Positions 46,642 through 58,600 of a stretch of 64,000 nt of DNA are shown here, piece after piece. Every line of letters begins with the position of its first letter. Within the stretch, counting starts at the first letter, position 1. The DNA comes from Coniella vitis (taxonomy: Eukaryota; Ascomycota; Sordariomycetes; Diaporthales; Schizoparmaceae), in assembly GCA_011317545.1 (NCBI GenBank), contig WUJK01000014.1, positions 992,001 to 1,056,000 on the forward strand, in the 5' to 3' direction. The notes below the pieces were generated by a model, which saw nothing but the letters and a program-made list of their open reading frames with translations, had not been told where the DNA came from and made no database searches. A program made the position numbers and the translations under genes.

Positions 46642-48329
46642 AGTTGAAACAGGTGTAACTCCAGGAAAATTATTCAAAGGGAATGAGTAAATTGTTGATG
46701 TTCCGTATAAAATTCCGCCGCGTTTCTGTGCATGTCCCTGCGATAAAATGCCCCGCCGTCATAAAGGAGTGACTCCAAGCCCACTGTCCACAATGTTGTA
46801 TTCAACGACGAACAAATAGTTAGGTGAACGCTCGAATGAGGATGCGTCTTATGCATTCTGGCTTTGGAGCATCCTGACGAGTTTTTCACGGGGAGAAGGT
46901 GCCATAAGTTGATGAGATAAGAGAAGAGGGGGAAACGGGACGCGCATTTGCCGTAAGACTGTGCAAGAATTGCGTCGTCCACTGCTGGAATAAAACTATG
47001 AATTACCATGGGAATTGCAGCCACGAAATTCAAGACGTACGAACGAGTATCCTCACAACCCACGAGAGGCTGTGTTGACATGCAAGCCCTGATGGTCTTG
47101 ATCGCGTAAGCAGTGGGTGTAGCAATCAACCTTCATATTCCCGGAACAGAACTTCTTGTTCTACGATGTGTTGGTACCAAAAACCAAGGATTTGACCGTA
47201 TGATATAGAGGAATTGCTATGCTACTAAAGGCGCTGCAAACGGAAGATAAATAGTTCTTTCAAATCACAATTATCGCTCTATGCTAGTTCGTGAATCAGC
47301 GGCATGAACTTTTTTCTATCATGGGGACCGACTTGACTTGCCAGCGCGTAGTAAGGCGCTGGCACATTGTCAATCAGCAAGACACACACCTACTCCGACG
47401 ATTCTACAGTACAGCAATGCCGGCGGTTGCATGGAGGTTAAAGAGACGACGCTGCCTAGATACCACGATCCTCTCTATGACCAAGCCGGAATATAGACCC
47501 AGGATCCCATAGTATTACTTAATGCGGCTGATGGTAGCAACTCACATCAACACCACCATATCATCCGCCTGCTTTGTGTCTTCTCTTGATTTGCTTTGCT
47601 AAATTCCTTAGCTTTGGACTGCTATTACCCACCCGGACTGCAGAACTAGATCGCCAACACACCGTAGGCAAAAGTAGCGAGACCATTCTATTCGGATTAG
47701 TTTAGGCGTAGCATATACCTGGAAGAGTCCAATATTTTGGTGTAAGTCGTTCAAGGTTGAGAATTGCTTGGAACGAGTTTGACAATCCATTTCGCCACCA
47801 GCTATCATTAAAACGTCGGGTACGACATGATACCAGTGTCTTTAGTGATGTAAGTTCTCTCAAACTGAAGTTGGTATCTGAAATAACACAACCAAGTGTG
47901 GATCATCCGTGTTGCCCAGTAGATCTCGTGTGGGTGAAAGTGTTGAAATGTGATGTCGGTCAGGTTAGTCTAGCTGAGTAAGTAAGGCTTGCTACCCGTT
48001 TGACCCTTGAAGGAACGCTCTTTACTTCAAGAGGGCCATTTGCATATGTAAGTAAGCATACTATTTTAGACCCCCCCTCAGTCAGCGTGACCAACTGTAT
48101 AATCTCTTTCACCTATGCGTCTCAGGATGCAAGTGGTCTGCTTTTGACAAAGGAATGCTATACTTGTTGGACAATTGGGCACGGAGATAACGGAGGGACT
48201 TTAGTCCGTCATGAGACATGTACACTTAAGGACTTTTTAGCTCTACACCCCCTGAAAACTCAATTGGGACCTAGAAGGTACTTAGAACAATACACACACA
48301 AGTCTTGATGCAATCGTAACCGACAATAC
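46642..48329. other. 1.7-kb gene-poor spacer
   Basis: No gene could be supported. A 151-codon minus-strand frame (47129-46674) starts only at TTG and has no family pattern. Not RIP-like. Confidence 0.5.
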
Positions 48330-48331
48330 TA

Positions 48332-49721
48332 CAGTGGGTCGCCAAAAGTATTCGCTACCCTCACCGCCTTGCATGATTTTTAAGTGCTTGCATATACTAC
48401 ACCTACTTTTTATTTTCTCTCCTACAACATCAATATAGTTTTAAATCAATTAAATTTTATTAAGTATATTAGCGCTTTACGTAGCGATAATGGCGAACTT
48501 TATCCTATATTAAGAGGAGCAATACTGGTATTACTATAGAGAGGTGAATTTAAAGCTACTATAGCACGCCTTTTTAATATATTACAGTTAACTATACGTA
48601 ATACGGTTAAACGCTGGCAAATATATAAAACAGTTGATTTACTGCTATAAATAGGCCGAAAACGACTTACTAGGCCTTCTAAGGATTAATATATTAAGTT
48701 AATAGCTCGGCGGAATCTCCGAGATAGCTACGGTAGCCTTATCTCGAAGACCGGTACCCAGATTAGCAAGACTATATTAAAGCGGCGCCTACGAAGTAAG
48801 GGACTCTTTTATAAGCGTGCTATAAAAAGAATACCTCTAAAGAAGAGAGATATATAGGGTAGACGTAAGTTTTATTATTATTAGATACCTAGAATTAAAT
48901 AATTGCTTTATATAAGTAGCCCTACTCCGGGTGCCTAGATCTTAAGACTAACCTCCTCTAGTTAATATTTTCTAATAAGTATAGTATTTAAAACTCGCTA
49001 TCTAAACCTTTAGAATTTGTTTAGCGATATTAGTCTAAACGCTTTAAACCTAATCTTATTAATTTAAAAGTATATATTAAAGTATTAATCTCTATTATAG
49101 TATAAGCGGCTATCTAGCAGGGCGGCCGTATAAGATTAGTAATTATAGAGAGAGATAATACTTTAAGGAGGAATAGTTATATAGCTAAATCGTACCTAAA
49201 GGTACTCTAGGAGGCCCTTTTGCTAGTATATAAAAGAGATCGTCTTTTTCAGTAAGATAATGCTCTAATTCACCGCTATTATAAAGTAGTTCGTTGGCTG
49301 CGGGATTATAAAATCCGCACGATCGAATAGCCGCTATATTCGCCTAATCTAAACCCTATTAAGTACGTTTGGAAGCTACTTAAAGATATAATGCATAGAT
49401 TATATCCCGAGCTATTAGAATTCAGTAGAAGGATAGAAGAATTATAAGAGTTTAACGAGAAATTAAAGAGTATTTGGGATAGGTTGGATTAAACTAAGAT
49501 TAATTGCTTAATAGCTTTAATACCGAGGCGATTAGCAGAGTTACGAGCGGTAAGAGGCGGATATATACGGTATTAAAATTTGATAAATAAGCTCTTTAAA
49601 AAGGTTATTTTTATATATTTTGCATCAAAATTGGGTTTATAATGGCTGTTTCGATGATATGGTGTATATTGAGCTACTTGTGTAAGCATCAAGGGTGGCG
49701 GATACTTTTGGGCGATTAGTG
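48332..49721 (+). mobile_element. Tc1/mariner-type DNA transposon, RIP-damaged
   Basis: 1390 bp, bounded by imperfect inverted repeats of about 30 bp sharing CCAAAAGTAT and lying next to TA duplications (48330-48331, 49722-49723). This is the Tc1/mariner insertion signature. Both ends still hold CpA/TpG, while the centre is strongly RIP'd. Confidence 0.92.
48490..49577 (+). pseudogene. Tc1-like transposase relic
   Basis: One plus-strand frame can be followed, broken by TAG/TAA stops typical of RIP. It keeps helix-turn-helix pieces (RNTVKRWQIYK, RRNLRDSYGSLISKTG), the catalytic region DNALIHRY (from DNAPIH) and SPNLNPIKYVWKLLK (from SPDLNPIE-like). Thus the second catalytic Asp is Asn and the following Glu is Lys, both explained by G-to-A. 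It ends near RRLAELRAVRGGYIRY. Inactive. Confidence 0.88.
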
Positions 49722-49882
49722 TATATATATCGCCCGGTCCGAAAAAAAGCGGATTTGAAAAGGCTGGGAGGGGGCCCAGAAACCCCGCACTGACCGCAAA
49801 ATCGCAATATGGTAAAGAGGATCCCGATGGACCGTTCTCAGACCTGGTATTTCCGAAACAGTAGCGTAATGGTGCAAAAAAT

Positions 49883-49987
49883 CTCTTTCGCCGGGAATTG
49901 AACCCGGGTCTCGAGCGATGTTAACGAAAGACGTACTACTGTTTTTCGTATGACAAGCTCGCATACTGACCACTATACTACGAAAGA
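49883..49987 (-). tRNA. tRNA-Asp (GUC) with 33-nt intron
   Basis: The exon sequence is the same as the tRNA-Asp at 25,566 (acceptor TCTTTCG/CGAAAGA, anticodon GTC, discriminator G; 72 nt mature), but the intron after position 37 is 33 nt and unrelated to the other copy's 18 nt. It lies 160 bp from the end of the Tc1 element. Confidence 0.95.
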
Positions 49988-50374
49988 TTATTCCTTAATT
50001 TCTTGTTGCGAGGTTTTTTTGTGCAGGTTATATACTATCACATCTGTTAGCGTTTCCGTTTCGAGTTGCAATAATTTCTAGAAGATCACCGTTTAGACCT
50101 TTCCGTTAAGAATCATTCAATTTTAGACCACCGTTCTTTTTTCCTAATCTATATTTCGAAGATGTATTTTCTGTTAGCAGCTTCTTTTTGGTGTGGCAAA
50201 GCGGTGTGATTTATTCAGAAGCTGAAAAAACCTGGTAGAAGCAGCCAATTGTGTTCGCTCTTATCCCCGGTGTGACAGTGATAATAGCTTGCATGCATCT
50301 CTCGCCCCCCCTCCCATACTTATGGTAGAGAGGTCACAGTCCTCGTAAGCAACAAATCGTTCGATCCCTGGTCA
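49988..50374. other. Short intergenic stretch before the RT remnant
   Basis: About 390 bp, with a C run near 50,307-50,314 and no gene. It may include further, unrecognised parts of the retroelement remnant. Confidence 0.45.
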
Positions 50375-50375
50375 G

Positions 50376-50920
50376 CGAATGAACCTCAAATTCATTGCCA
50401 AGAAGAATGGCGACATCCGTGTCTGTAACGACTGCATGTCGGTCAATGCGGTAACAAAATGATTACAGCTGGTCCTTATTATCCCGCTTGCAAGACATTC
50501 GGCAGAAACTTCAGGGCATGAAGCACCTCCCGTCTCGCTTTTGATAAAAACCAGGACGGTTTTTGTGGTGGACTGTATCGATCAGGATGGTATAATACTA
50601 TAGAAACCAGGGTGGTTTCTGTGGTGTGCTGTATCGATCAGGACTTCCAAAACATGCCACGTACGTACCTAAGCTGGCTAGATCTTAAGCGTGTTCAGAA
50701 GATTCCGTACCTTTTTTGGCCTAGTTACTCAAACGAAAGGTTCCGCACACCATAGGGACGCAGTAGGCGCTAGCCAGTCTGTCATGGAGCTCGATTTGCG
50801 AAGCGCTTTCTTCCGGATCAAGATTCCCAGTGTATACAGGGTGTACACCGCATTCACGTGTGACACGCAGCAGTACCAGTTCAAAGAGAATGCCGTTCGG
50901 TCTAAAAACGGCGCCTGATA
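50376..50920 (+). pseudogene. Gypsy reverse-transcriptase remnant, frameshifted and interrupted
   Basis: Three pieces in different frames follow the RT order. The first is KFIAKKNGDIRVCND (from 50388), the second SLLSRLQDIRQKLQGMK (from about 50473), then after an insert LDLRSAFFRIKIPSVYRVYT ending near FKENAVRSKNG (50784-50920; the place of the MPFGL-NAP motif). The usual gap between pieces two and three is absent; 240 bp of foreign sequence sits there. Base composition is normal with CpA/TpG kept, so this copy escaped RIP, unlike the other gypsy elements here. Catalytic YxDD is not present. Confidence 0.8.
50543..50780. repeat. Insert in the RT remnant with tandem hairpin repeats
   Basis: Two copies with a 56-bp period share AAACCAGG..GGTTT, itself an inverted repeat, followed by CTGTATCGATCAGGA (50,549 and 50,605). 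The right half (about 50,665-50,780) resembles the RIP-free insert at 30,100-30,281, both containing AGATCT and GAAAGGTTCCG. Confidence 0.6.
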
Positions 50921-51776
50921 GCCTGCGGTCTTACTTATCTAATGCTACAGATCAGTGGCTCGAGCAGCGCAATGGGTTATAAAAGGACTCACTGGCGCCA
51001 TCCTTTCAATCCTCCTGTAAGTGACGAAAAGCGAGCATTGGCCAACGTCAGATAGTTTCGAGCATTACTTAGCTGTGGTAAGTAATTGATTACTTACATT
51101 CTTTCGATTCAGTAGTTTGCCAAGAACAGCTCTTACAACGAACTTACAATCTGTTTACAATTAGGAGCACGGTTGTGGCTCTTGGATACGCACTCACACA
51201 ATCAACTTACGGACAAGGACTACGAGGCTGTGGCCCCCTGCTACCCAACAAGCACCCCAGAGCGATGTACGGTAAGTTTTGCACAAAGGTGGAAATAATT
51301 CGTGGACATCCAAGATTCAGGAAATCAGAGGTCTATTCCGGTAGATGCTTATTTACTAGGTCGTCGGCTCAAAGCTCGATGACACTGTTGTGTTCAGCTA
51401 CCGCGTGGTGGCATTGTACAGGTCCTAACCAAAGACAAAGTCCTATCGCATATTCTTCGATTGACTTACGTATAAGTTAACGGGACTTTGATCTCGGGTC
51501 TGCCAAATGAACGGTATTTTCATTAACCACACTGGAGCACTCAAAGGACTTCATGCACATAAACACGCCGAAGGAGAACTCCACCATTTCTAGAAGGTTA
51601 TGTGGACTCATTAGCCGCCCTAGCCCGCCACCACTCCCTTCTCGGAGGGCTCATTAGCCTTCACCCGTCATCAAACCAGAATATACCGATATATGCAGGT
51701 ACAAAGCAACAGAATAACAAAACTGATCTCCTGGCACTATCTTAAAATCATTGCTCCGGGGCAAATTAGACATCCC
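50921..51776. other. Gene-poor spacer before the PP2C gene
   Basis: About 850 bp. A 101-codon plus-strand frame (51175-51480) has no recognisable character. It holds the 3' flank of the PP2C gene at its right end. Confidence 0.5.
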
Positions 51777-53237
51777 CTAATTATTTGCCTGAGCTATGGT
51801 GTTGTTGAAAAAGACCACCTGGATCGTTATATCATCTCTCCGGTTCCGGGAGTAGGGAGGGGTGAGAGCAAGCCTTCCAGCTATTAACTCGGAATGGTTA
51901 CCCCCAAGAGCGTTCCGCATCAAATGAACGGCAGCATTATCGTCTTGAATAGTCGTCCTTTCATCAACAAAGTTCGGGTTCACTCCTTTCCAGAAATCAC
52001 CAAAGTCGAACGGTGCATATAAAGTGGGCTCAGATTTGTTATTATTCCTGTCCTCCCTGAAGGATTCGGAATCCAGCCATGCCACAACGAGGTCAACAGC
52101 TTGCTGATTCGATAAGCGATTCCATAAACCATCCGTCGCTAGGATCAGGAAAGCAGGCCTGCCCGACTGAATTGCGGTTGTCGTTACAACCGGTTCGGCT
52201 GTTATATACGGTGGTGTCTGGATATTGTATTTTGGTGATAGGGCGCCGGGGCCACAGAACCTCCTGCTAAAGTCCTTCGTTACTTCCGATGGCCACTTCC
52301 ACCGTCCATCACCGAAGGCCCGTGAAACTGCAAGCCCTAGAACCCGGCCGTCTTGAGCTAGGCCTTCTTCTCCCGGGTGCTTCATATTCAACATTGCAAC
52401 TTCCGCCATATTACTGCCAGTCTGATCGATAGATAGCGGAACCACTTCCCACTTGCCCTCTGGGTTCTGTCGTCCAAGAACTGCTCGTGAATCGCCGGTA
52501 CAAGCTATATGTAGTCTGCTGGTCTGGGGGTCGTATAGTGATAACAGCGCACATGAGCCAGCAAAGGCAGGGGCAAATCTCCGCACCTTTTCTGGCAGAG
52601 GCTGATCGCTCTTAGCGGCATCTTCAGCTGTCTTGATGATAAAGTTATCGAGATCTATAAACGTTTTCATAATAGCACCATGGAGTATTTGTTCGGGCGC
52701 AGTAACTCCGCCTGAAGGTGGCTTGATTTGACTCAGGCCGTGTTGCACCGAGAATATCAGTTCCTTTTCTAAGAAGTCCGCTGTTTGCCATCCTGCATGC
52801 CCGTCAAAAAGAGCCAGTGCGAGCCATGGACTGCCGTTATGCCAGGGTGAGATAAAGCCGTGGGTAAAGCGATCTTCGCACGGGCTGTTAGAAGCTAGCC
52901 GAGCACCTTCATATCTGTCAATACCGGCGACGTTTTTGACTTGAAAAGAATACGCCTCTTGCGAAAGTATCCGAGATACTTCAGCTTTCGAGGGATCGGA
53001 CTCGGGGACGAGGTACTGGTCTGCTCGACTCTCTAGCAGTGGTAGAGGATCGGGTGTACCTATCGACCACCAAGCGGCCGTTACAGCAATCGCAGCAATT
53101 GCACTAGCAGTCGCAACTTGTCCCGCAGCACTAATATTAGCTGGACCGAATTGAGACCCCTTCGTAAAACGGCGGCGCGGCGCAAGCTCTGGGAAAACGC
53201 GACCAAGAGAGATCCGTAGCCGTAGTGTGCGAAGCAT
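51777..53237 (-). CDS. PP2C-type Ser/Thr phosphatase, mitochondrial (pyruvate-dehydrogenase-phosphatase-like)
   Basis: Intronless, 486 aa, ATG at 53237. The N-terminus is Arg-rich and amphipathic (MLRTLRLRISLGRVF) followed by a hydrophobic segment near 42-60, fitting a mitochondrial presequence with an inner-membrane anchor. PP2C metal-binding motifs appear in order: CEDRF, ALFDGHAGWQTADFL, IACTGDSRAVLG, GLAVSRAFGDGRWKW, ILATDGLWNRLSNQQA and RDDITIQVVFF. The aspartates that bind the two metals are all kept. Fungal relatives (Ptc5/PDP type) dephosphorylate the pyruvate dehydrogenase E1α subunit in the matrix; that substrate is inferred. The gene is intact although it lies between an RT remnant and a RIP'd block. 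It could have paralogues elsewhere. Confidence 0.9.
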   Translation of the reverse strand: MLRTLRLRISLGRVFPELAPRRRFTKGSQFGPANISAAGQVATASAIAAIAVTAAWWSIGTPDPLPLLESRADQYLVPESDPSKAEVSRILSQEAYSFQVKNVAGIDRYEGARLASNSPCEDRFTHGFISPWHNGSPWLALALFDGHAGWQTADFLEKELIFSVQHGLSQIKPPSGGVTAPEQILHGAIMKTFIDLDNFIIKTAEDAAKSDQPLPEKVRRFAPAFAGSCALLSLYDPQTSRLHIACTGDSRAVLGRQNPEGKWEVVPLSIDQTGSNMAEVAMLNMKHPGEEGLAQDGRVLGLAVSRAFGDGRWKWPSEVTKDFSRRFCGPGALSPKYNIQTPPYITAEPVVTTTAIQSGRPAFLILATDGLWNRLSNQQAVDLVVAWLDSESFREDRNNNKSEPTLYAPFDFGDFWKGVNPNFVDERTTIQDDNAAVHLMRNALGGNHSELIAGRLALTPPYSRNRRDDITIQVVFFNNTIAQANN

Positions 53238-53630
53238 TGCGAGTATGTTTGTAGTTTCAGCTTGAAATATGAAGGCTTCCGGTCAATATATATATGTACA
53301 CCTTTCAAGAATTGATGAAATCAGCAGGCGAAGCAAGGCGATAAATTGTCAGACTGACTAGACAGGAGGGCATAAAGGGATACCTAGGTAGATGTTATAT
53401 TGCGCAGTCGTTGCCTGCAGCAAGGTTTATATCTGTCGGATAACAAGGCAAAGTAACCTAACCGTTCCTGGGCATTAGAAGGACAGGGGTTATTTTCAGG
53501 TACTAAATAGGTCCGCACTTTTCTGGTCCCAAGGTCCTCACTTATACTCTTGATATCACAAGTTACCTACTGCTGTGGCTATAATGGGGTGGCTAGTTGG
53601 TCACCCTTGCGATTAGCCATAAGTCACGTG
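53238..53630. promoter_or_regulatory. Upstream region of the PP2C gene
   Basis: About 390 bp of normal-composition DNA between the PP2C start and the edge of the RIP'd block. A tATATATA run at 53,286-53,295 is a possible TATA region. Confidence 0.45.
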
Positions 53631-53634
53631 GGTC

Positions 53635-55263
53635 TAGGACCCATATATATATATAGCTAGCAGACGTATCTGCGGATATATCTAAGAAAAAGGAATCATT
53701 AATCTCTATATTCGTTTTTAATATAATAACCTTATAAAGTATTATCCCGTATAATATACTAGTAAACTAATAGCTACGATTACTATTAAGCTAAACACTA
53801 GAGACCGTCGCCTCTAATTAATCGCCGGTATTCGCCGCTACTACTATTATCGCCGCCGTTACTAATTTAAACCAGAACTAGCGCCCTATATATAAAAAAA
53901 ACACTAACTTAACTATTATTAACGCTAATGCTTATTATTAGTATGCTAAACTACTAACGATCGTTTTTTTACTCCCTCGTTTCTTCCTTTATTTAAGCTT
54001 AACTTAATAAGCCGCCGCGAGCTTAAAGTACTATTACTAAACCTAAATTTATATATTATACTAAGTAAATAATTACGCCTATACTCCGGTTATATAAGAG
54101 ATCTAATAACGTTAGAAATATATCCTCCTTACTATAAATAGTCCGAATACTTAATTTCCCCTCTTTAAAATAACTAAAACCCCTTAGCCGTACTATTACC
54201 CGAATACGACTTTTATAACTTCGAGTCGTCGTCGCTACTCGAGTCCTTTCCTTTAGACGGTATAGGTATTGCTAAAGAATAATAATAATAAACGCTATTA
54301 AAATAAATAATTAATATACCTACCTTATAATCGCTTTCTATATAACTATCTCCTACCTTATATATTATATCGCTATTATCTCCTTTATTATCTGCCCCTC
54401 CTACCCCGTTAAAATAATATATTCGTTATCTAATACCTAACGAATATACTTCCTAAACGTATCTCGCAAAATGTAATAAATACTAGTCTACTTCGCCCGT
54501 TAATAAATAATACTATTATTAATATATCGATTAGCTTATTTATTATCGGTTTCCCTTCCCTTATTATTTTAATTATCTCTACTTATCGAGATATTAAGAC
54601 TAGGTAAATTAAATACTATTAGTACTATTAACGCGTTAGTAAACTATTTAAATAATATCGAATTATATTTTAACTAGTTAGGTAATATAGGCCGTTACTT
54701 TACTAATTTTAAGACTCGCCTCGATAACTTTAATATTAACCTATATAATAAGATAGATATACGCTTTAGGAATATATCGATTAATATCGATACCTAGTTT
54801 TAGATATTTAAAGAACGCCTAATAGAGATAATAACTAAAGCTATTAATAATACCTTTATAAGTAATTATACCGAGGATAATTACTCCGCTCGGCTAAGCT
54901 AGGATAATAATAATAGTATCCGCTCTAATACTTTATATAGTATACGTTTAGACGAATCGTATACTATATATCCCTCTCCTTTTATTAGCTCGTTACCTTT
55001 AGGCTACTCTATTAACTATCGTTAAGGTTATAAGCTTAGCTATATACTACCTAACGCCCTACCGCCTAAATATACCTTATCTAATAAAATACGATCCGTT
55101 TAAGCCCTTATAGCTATTACTACTATAGCTTTAATTCGCCTTTTAAAATACGAAGAGGTTAGTATATTCGATCCCGAATACCCTAATCTATTTAATATTA
55201 GTATAATTACCGTTAGAAAGGATATTATCTTTATAAATATATAAAGCTTTTAGTAAAGACTAG
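53635..55263. mobile_element. Left part of an older RIP'd repeat
   Basis: The first 80 bp keep CpA/TpG and hold small hairpins (TGGGTC-TAG-GACCCA and GCAGA-CGTA-TCTGC). After that the DNA is AT-rich with TAA/TAG stops in every frame. It is the left half of the unit into which the LTR element at 55,269-62,530 was inserted. The family was not identified. Confidence 0.65.
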
Positions 55264-55268
55264 ATATA

Positions 55269-55607
55269 TATAAACGGGCATCGAGAGAGCGTTCGCAGTT
55301 TCGATCCCAATTTCTATTATTAACTAATTTAAAGAGAGAAGTAAGGGTAGTATCTATATAGCGGCGTAAGAGCTGCTCTTAAATAGCTCTTATATTTAGA
55401 ATCCACCTATAGATAGAGTTTTCTATAGGTCTATCGTCGATACGGGTCCTATTACCGATAGTCTTTTATATAGCTTATAAGCTGCTCGGAAGACGCTCTT
55501 ATTTAGCGCTTATATAATACTAGTCTCTAGACGAGAAGGGAATATACTAACTAAGGCTTTATACCCTAGTATACCGAAGCCGTATATTTACCTATAGGCT
55601 TATAATA
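55269..55607 (-). repeat. Left LTR of the 7.26-kb gypsy element
   Basis: 339 bp, aligned without gaps to 62192-62530. In element orientation the ends read TA...TA where TG...CA would stand before RIP. Confidence 0.92.
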
Positions 55608-55620
55608 TTACCCCCCCGCT
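55608..55620 (-). other. Candidate polypurine tract
   Basis: On the minus strand AGCGGGGGGGTAA abuts the 3' LTR, the expected site and strand. Confidence 0.55.
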
Positions 55621-58600
55621 TAGGCCGAACGCCCTCTTATAAAGCTATATATAGTATAATAGCTACCTAAAAAGTATAACGATATAACGCCGCTACGCCT
55701 GCCTACCCTATTAAAGGAGCTTTATCCTTATACCTAGCGAGTATAAAAGGAGTCTTATATCCGTAGAGCTCCCTTTAACCTAGCTCTCGGCGAGTCTATA
55801 AGTTCTACCGCTTATTATTCGTTAATAGAATAATAATAACGCCCTTAACCTAGTAAGCGGTTATAAACGTAATATCTTTACTCTTTAAAGCCTTAAAAAA
55901 GTATAAATACCCCCTTAACCCCTACTCTAGGGGTTATTCCTTCCTTTTAATTAAACTAAAGCCTTTATAAGTTATACGAAACTAACCCTTATAATAATAA
56001 GGTAAGTATTATACCTTCCCTATTCGTCCTTTACTTATACTTAGCTTTATTAATAATATAAATATTATTACTTACTCTAAGTAAGCTAGCGTAGCTCCTA
56101 CCGCTATACTTATTACTACCGCCCCCGCTGTTATTATAAGCTCTATAGCTACTCCTATAGCGGTAATACCTATAGCTATAGTTATAACTACTCCTATTAC
56201 GCCCGCTATTACTCCTACCGCTATTATCCTCGCCCCTACCGCTACCTAGCTCGATAAGGCTATTAATAAGCTTATTTAGAGTATTATTACTACTAACCCG
56301 TAGCTTTAACCTTATATTACCTTCCCCGAGGGTATTAGGGATAAGTAATACCTACCCTATATTATAAGGGCTTTTAAAAACCCCCTCTCCCTTTACCTCT
56401 ATAGTATTAGTAAGTAGCGCTTACCCTATTTCTTCGTAGCTTACTAATTATTATAACCGGCGCCCGTTATTTCCCCTATAGGACGAATAAGAAGGGTAAG
56501 AACTCCGGCTATTCCTATACCCCCCTTTATTAGACCGACGAGATATATACTATTATTATTATTATAGTTAATTATTCCCTCGCTTATAATACTTTCGACC
56601 CTAGTATATATTACTCCTTCCCTACTTATACCTCCCCGTACTTATATACTTTAGATATTCTCCGCCCCTAGGCTTTCGCTACTTTCGCTATACGCTATAC
56701 TTATAACTACCTATCTAAGTTAGGTAAGATTTAAGCTAGCTATAATGAGGTCCGGTTATTAAATAATAAGTATACTTATAGTATATATACCCCCTATTCC
56801 TTCCCTACTTATATCCTATTAACTTTATATTAATATTATAGCCGTAAGCTTATATATTATTAAGCGGTAGCGCTAGAGGATATTACCGACCTATTAATAA
56901 AGCTTATAAAGGGGGGTAGTAAGGGTAAGGGCTTAGTTAGTATTAAAACGAAGTATAGCGTTAACGATAACCCTTATTCTAGTAAAACTAAGGAGAGTAA
57001 TTCTAATAATAAGGAGGAGGTAAGCGAGGATAAGTAGGTAGTTATATTAGTATATATTTCGTATATAGTTTTCTTTTTATTTATAATATTTAATTTCCCC
57101 GCTCTTCTTCTCTATAACTTTAGGCTATTATAACTTATAGCGCTATTATAATATTATTCGAACTCCTTAAGAGTAACTATATCTTTAAATTCGGATAATA
57201 GCTATTAATCTAGCTAATCCTATCCGATCTATTTAACTAAGACTTCGCGTTATAGCGTTCCGTCTATTTTCGTATAGCCTCTATATAGCTTATTATATAC
57301 TCTAATAATATTTTCTACCTAATACTCGGGTTCCTTTCCCTCTTTAATTATAATAGGGTTAGGCCGGTATTCTCTCTATACCTATAACGGGAGCGGGTTT
57401 TATATAGCTCGAATTAAGAGATCTATATAAAAATAAGGGTAAATAACCGGCGGGATATTTAATTCTATTATATAAGGGCTAATAATATATATTATAGTAT
57501 ACTTCTCGTATAGCTAAGCTAATTTCTTTAAAGGGCGGTCGGTAGTAATATTTTATAGGGAGAGCTAAACCTTATCGCCTTTAATAAGCCGCTTTATAAT
57601 TACTTATAATTTATTTATAGATTCTTCTATTCGTTACTATACGATTATTATTACGGTTTAAGCGAAAATAGTTATATCTTTAAGCCGTTAAATAAAGTTC
57701 TCGGCCTAAACTCTAAGCGCTTACGCTAATAATATACTACGCTCTACCTATTCGATTAAATCTATATAATAGCCGTATAGGATAAAGAATAAGCTAAGGC
57801 TAATTATATTAATATCCCTATTATTAATAGCTAATTAGGCGCTAAGTAGGAGTATTAGCTAATCTAATTATATATATATAATAAACGCTCGGAGGTAGTT
57901 TATAATCTTTTAGTTTACCCTTTCTATAGCTTTATCCGTTTATAAGTAGAAAGCGGTATTTAGGCGCTACTCTATCTTTATAAGCTTATATAATCGGCGT
58001 TAAAACCCTCCTACCTAGTTCGAGCCTCGGTTACTAACTATTACCTTAGGGAAACTATAAAACCGCTAGTAATAATATAAGAACCGCTTTATATATACTT
58101 CCGCGCTTATATTATATATAGCTTTAAGTATAATAGCTTTCGTTAATCGGTTTATAATTACTATTAAATAAGCCTCTCTTATATCGTCCTTATAAGGGAG
58201 GTCGATTATAAAGTTTACGGATAACTCGCTTTATACCCGCTTAGGTATTAATAGGGGCTTAAGAAGGCCCTTCCTCTAGTATCTTTATACCGTCTTACGT
58301 TTATAAACGTTATAATTTTATATAAACCGCCGAATACTATAGTATATACCTAGCTAGAAATAGCCCCTTATTATTATTATAATAGTAATATCCCTCCCTA
58401 AATAGCTAGATAAGGTAGAATCGTAGATACTTTATATTAGTTTAGTATATAAGGGTTCCTAATCCGGTAATTAAAGCTATTTATAGAACCTAAGTAATCC
58501 TTTCTTATCGATCGAATATTCCGCTATAAATACCTTAATAAGCTTACCTTCGGATATCCGTAGGTAAGGGGGAAAAGAGTATTTACCCCTACGGATTATA

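Noticed and set aside
46674..47129. 151-codon minus-strand ORF
   Set aside because: TTG start, no recognised family, no neighbouring exons; treated as chance.
50325..50376. tRNA-Thr-like string (CTCGTAA loop and GTTCGATCCC box B)
   Set aside because: Acceptor and anticodon stems do not pair; at most a decayed tRNA or a chance match near the RT remnant.
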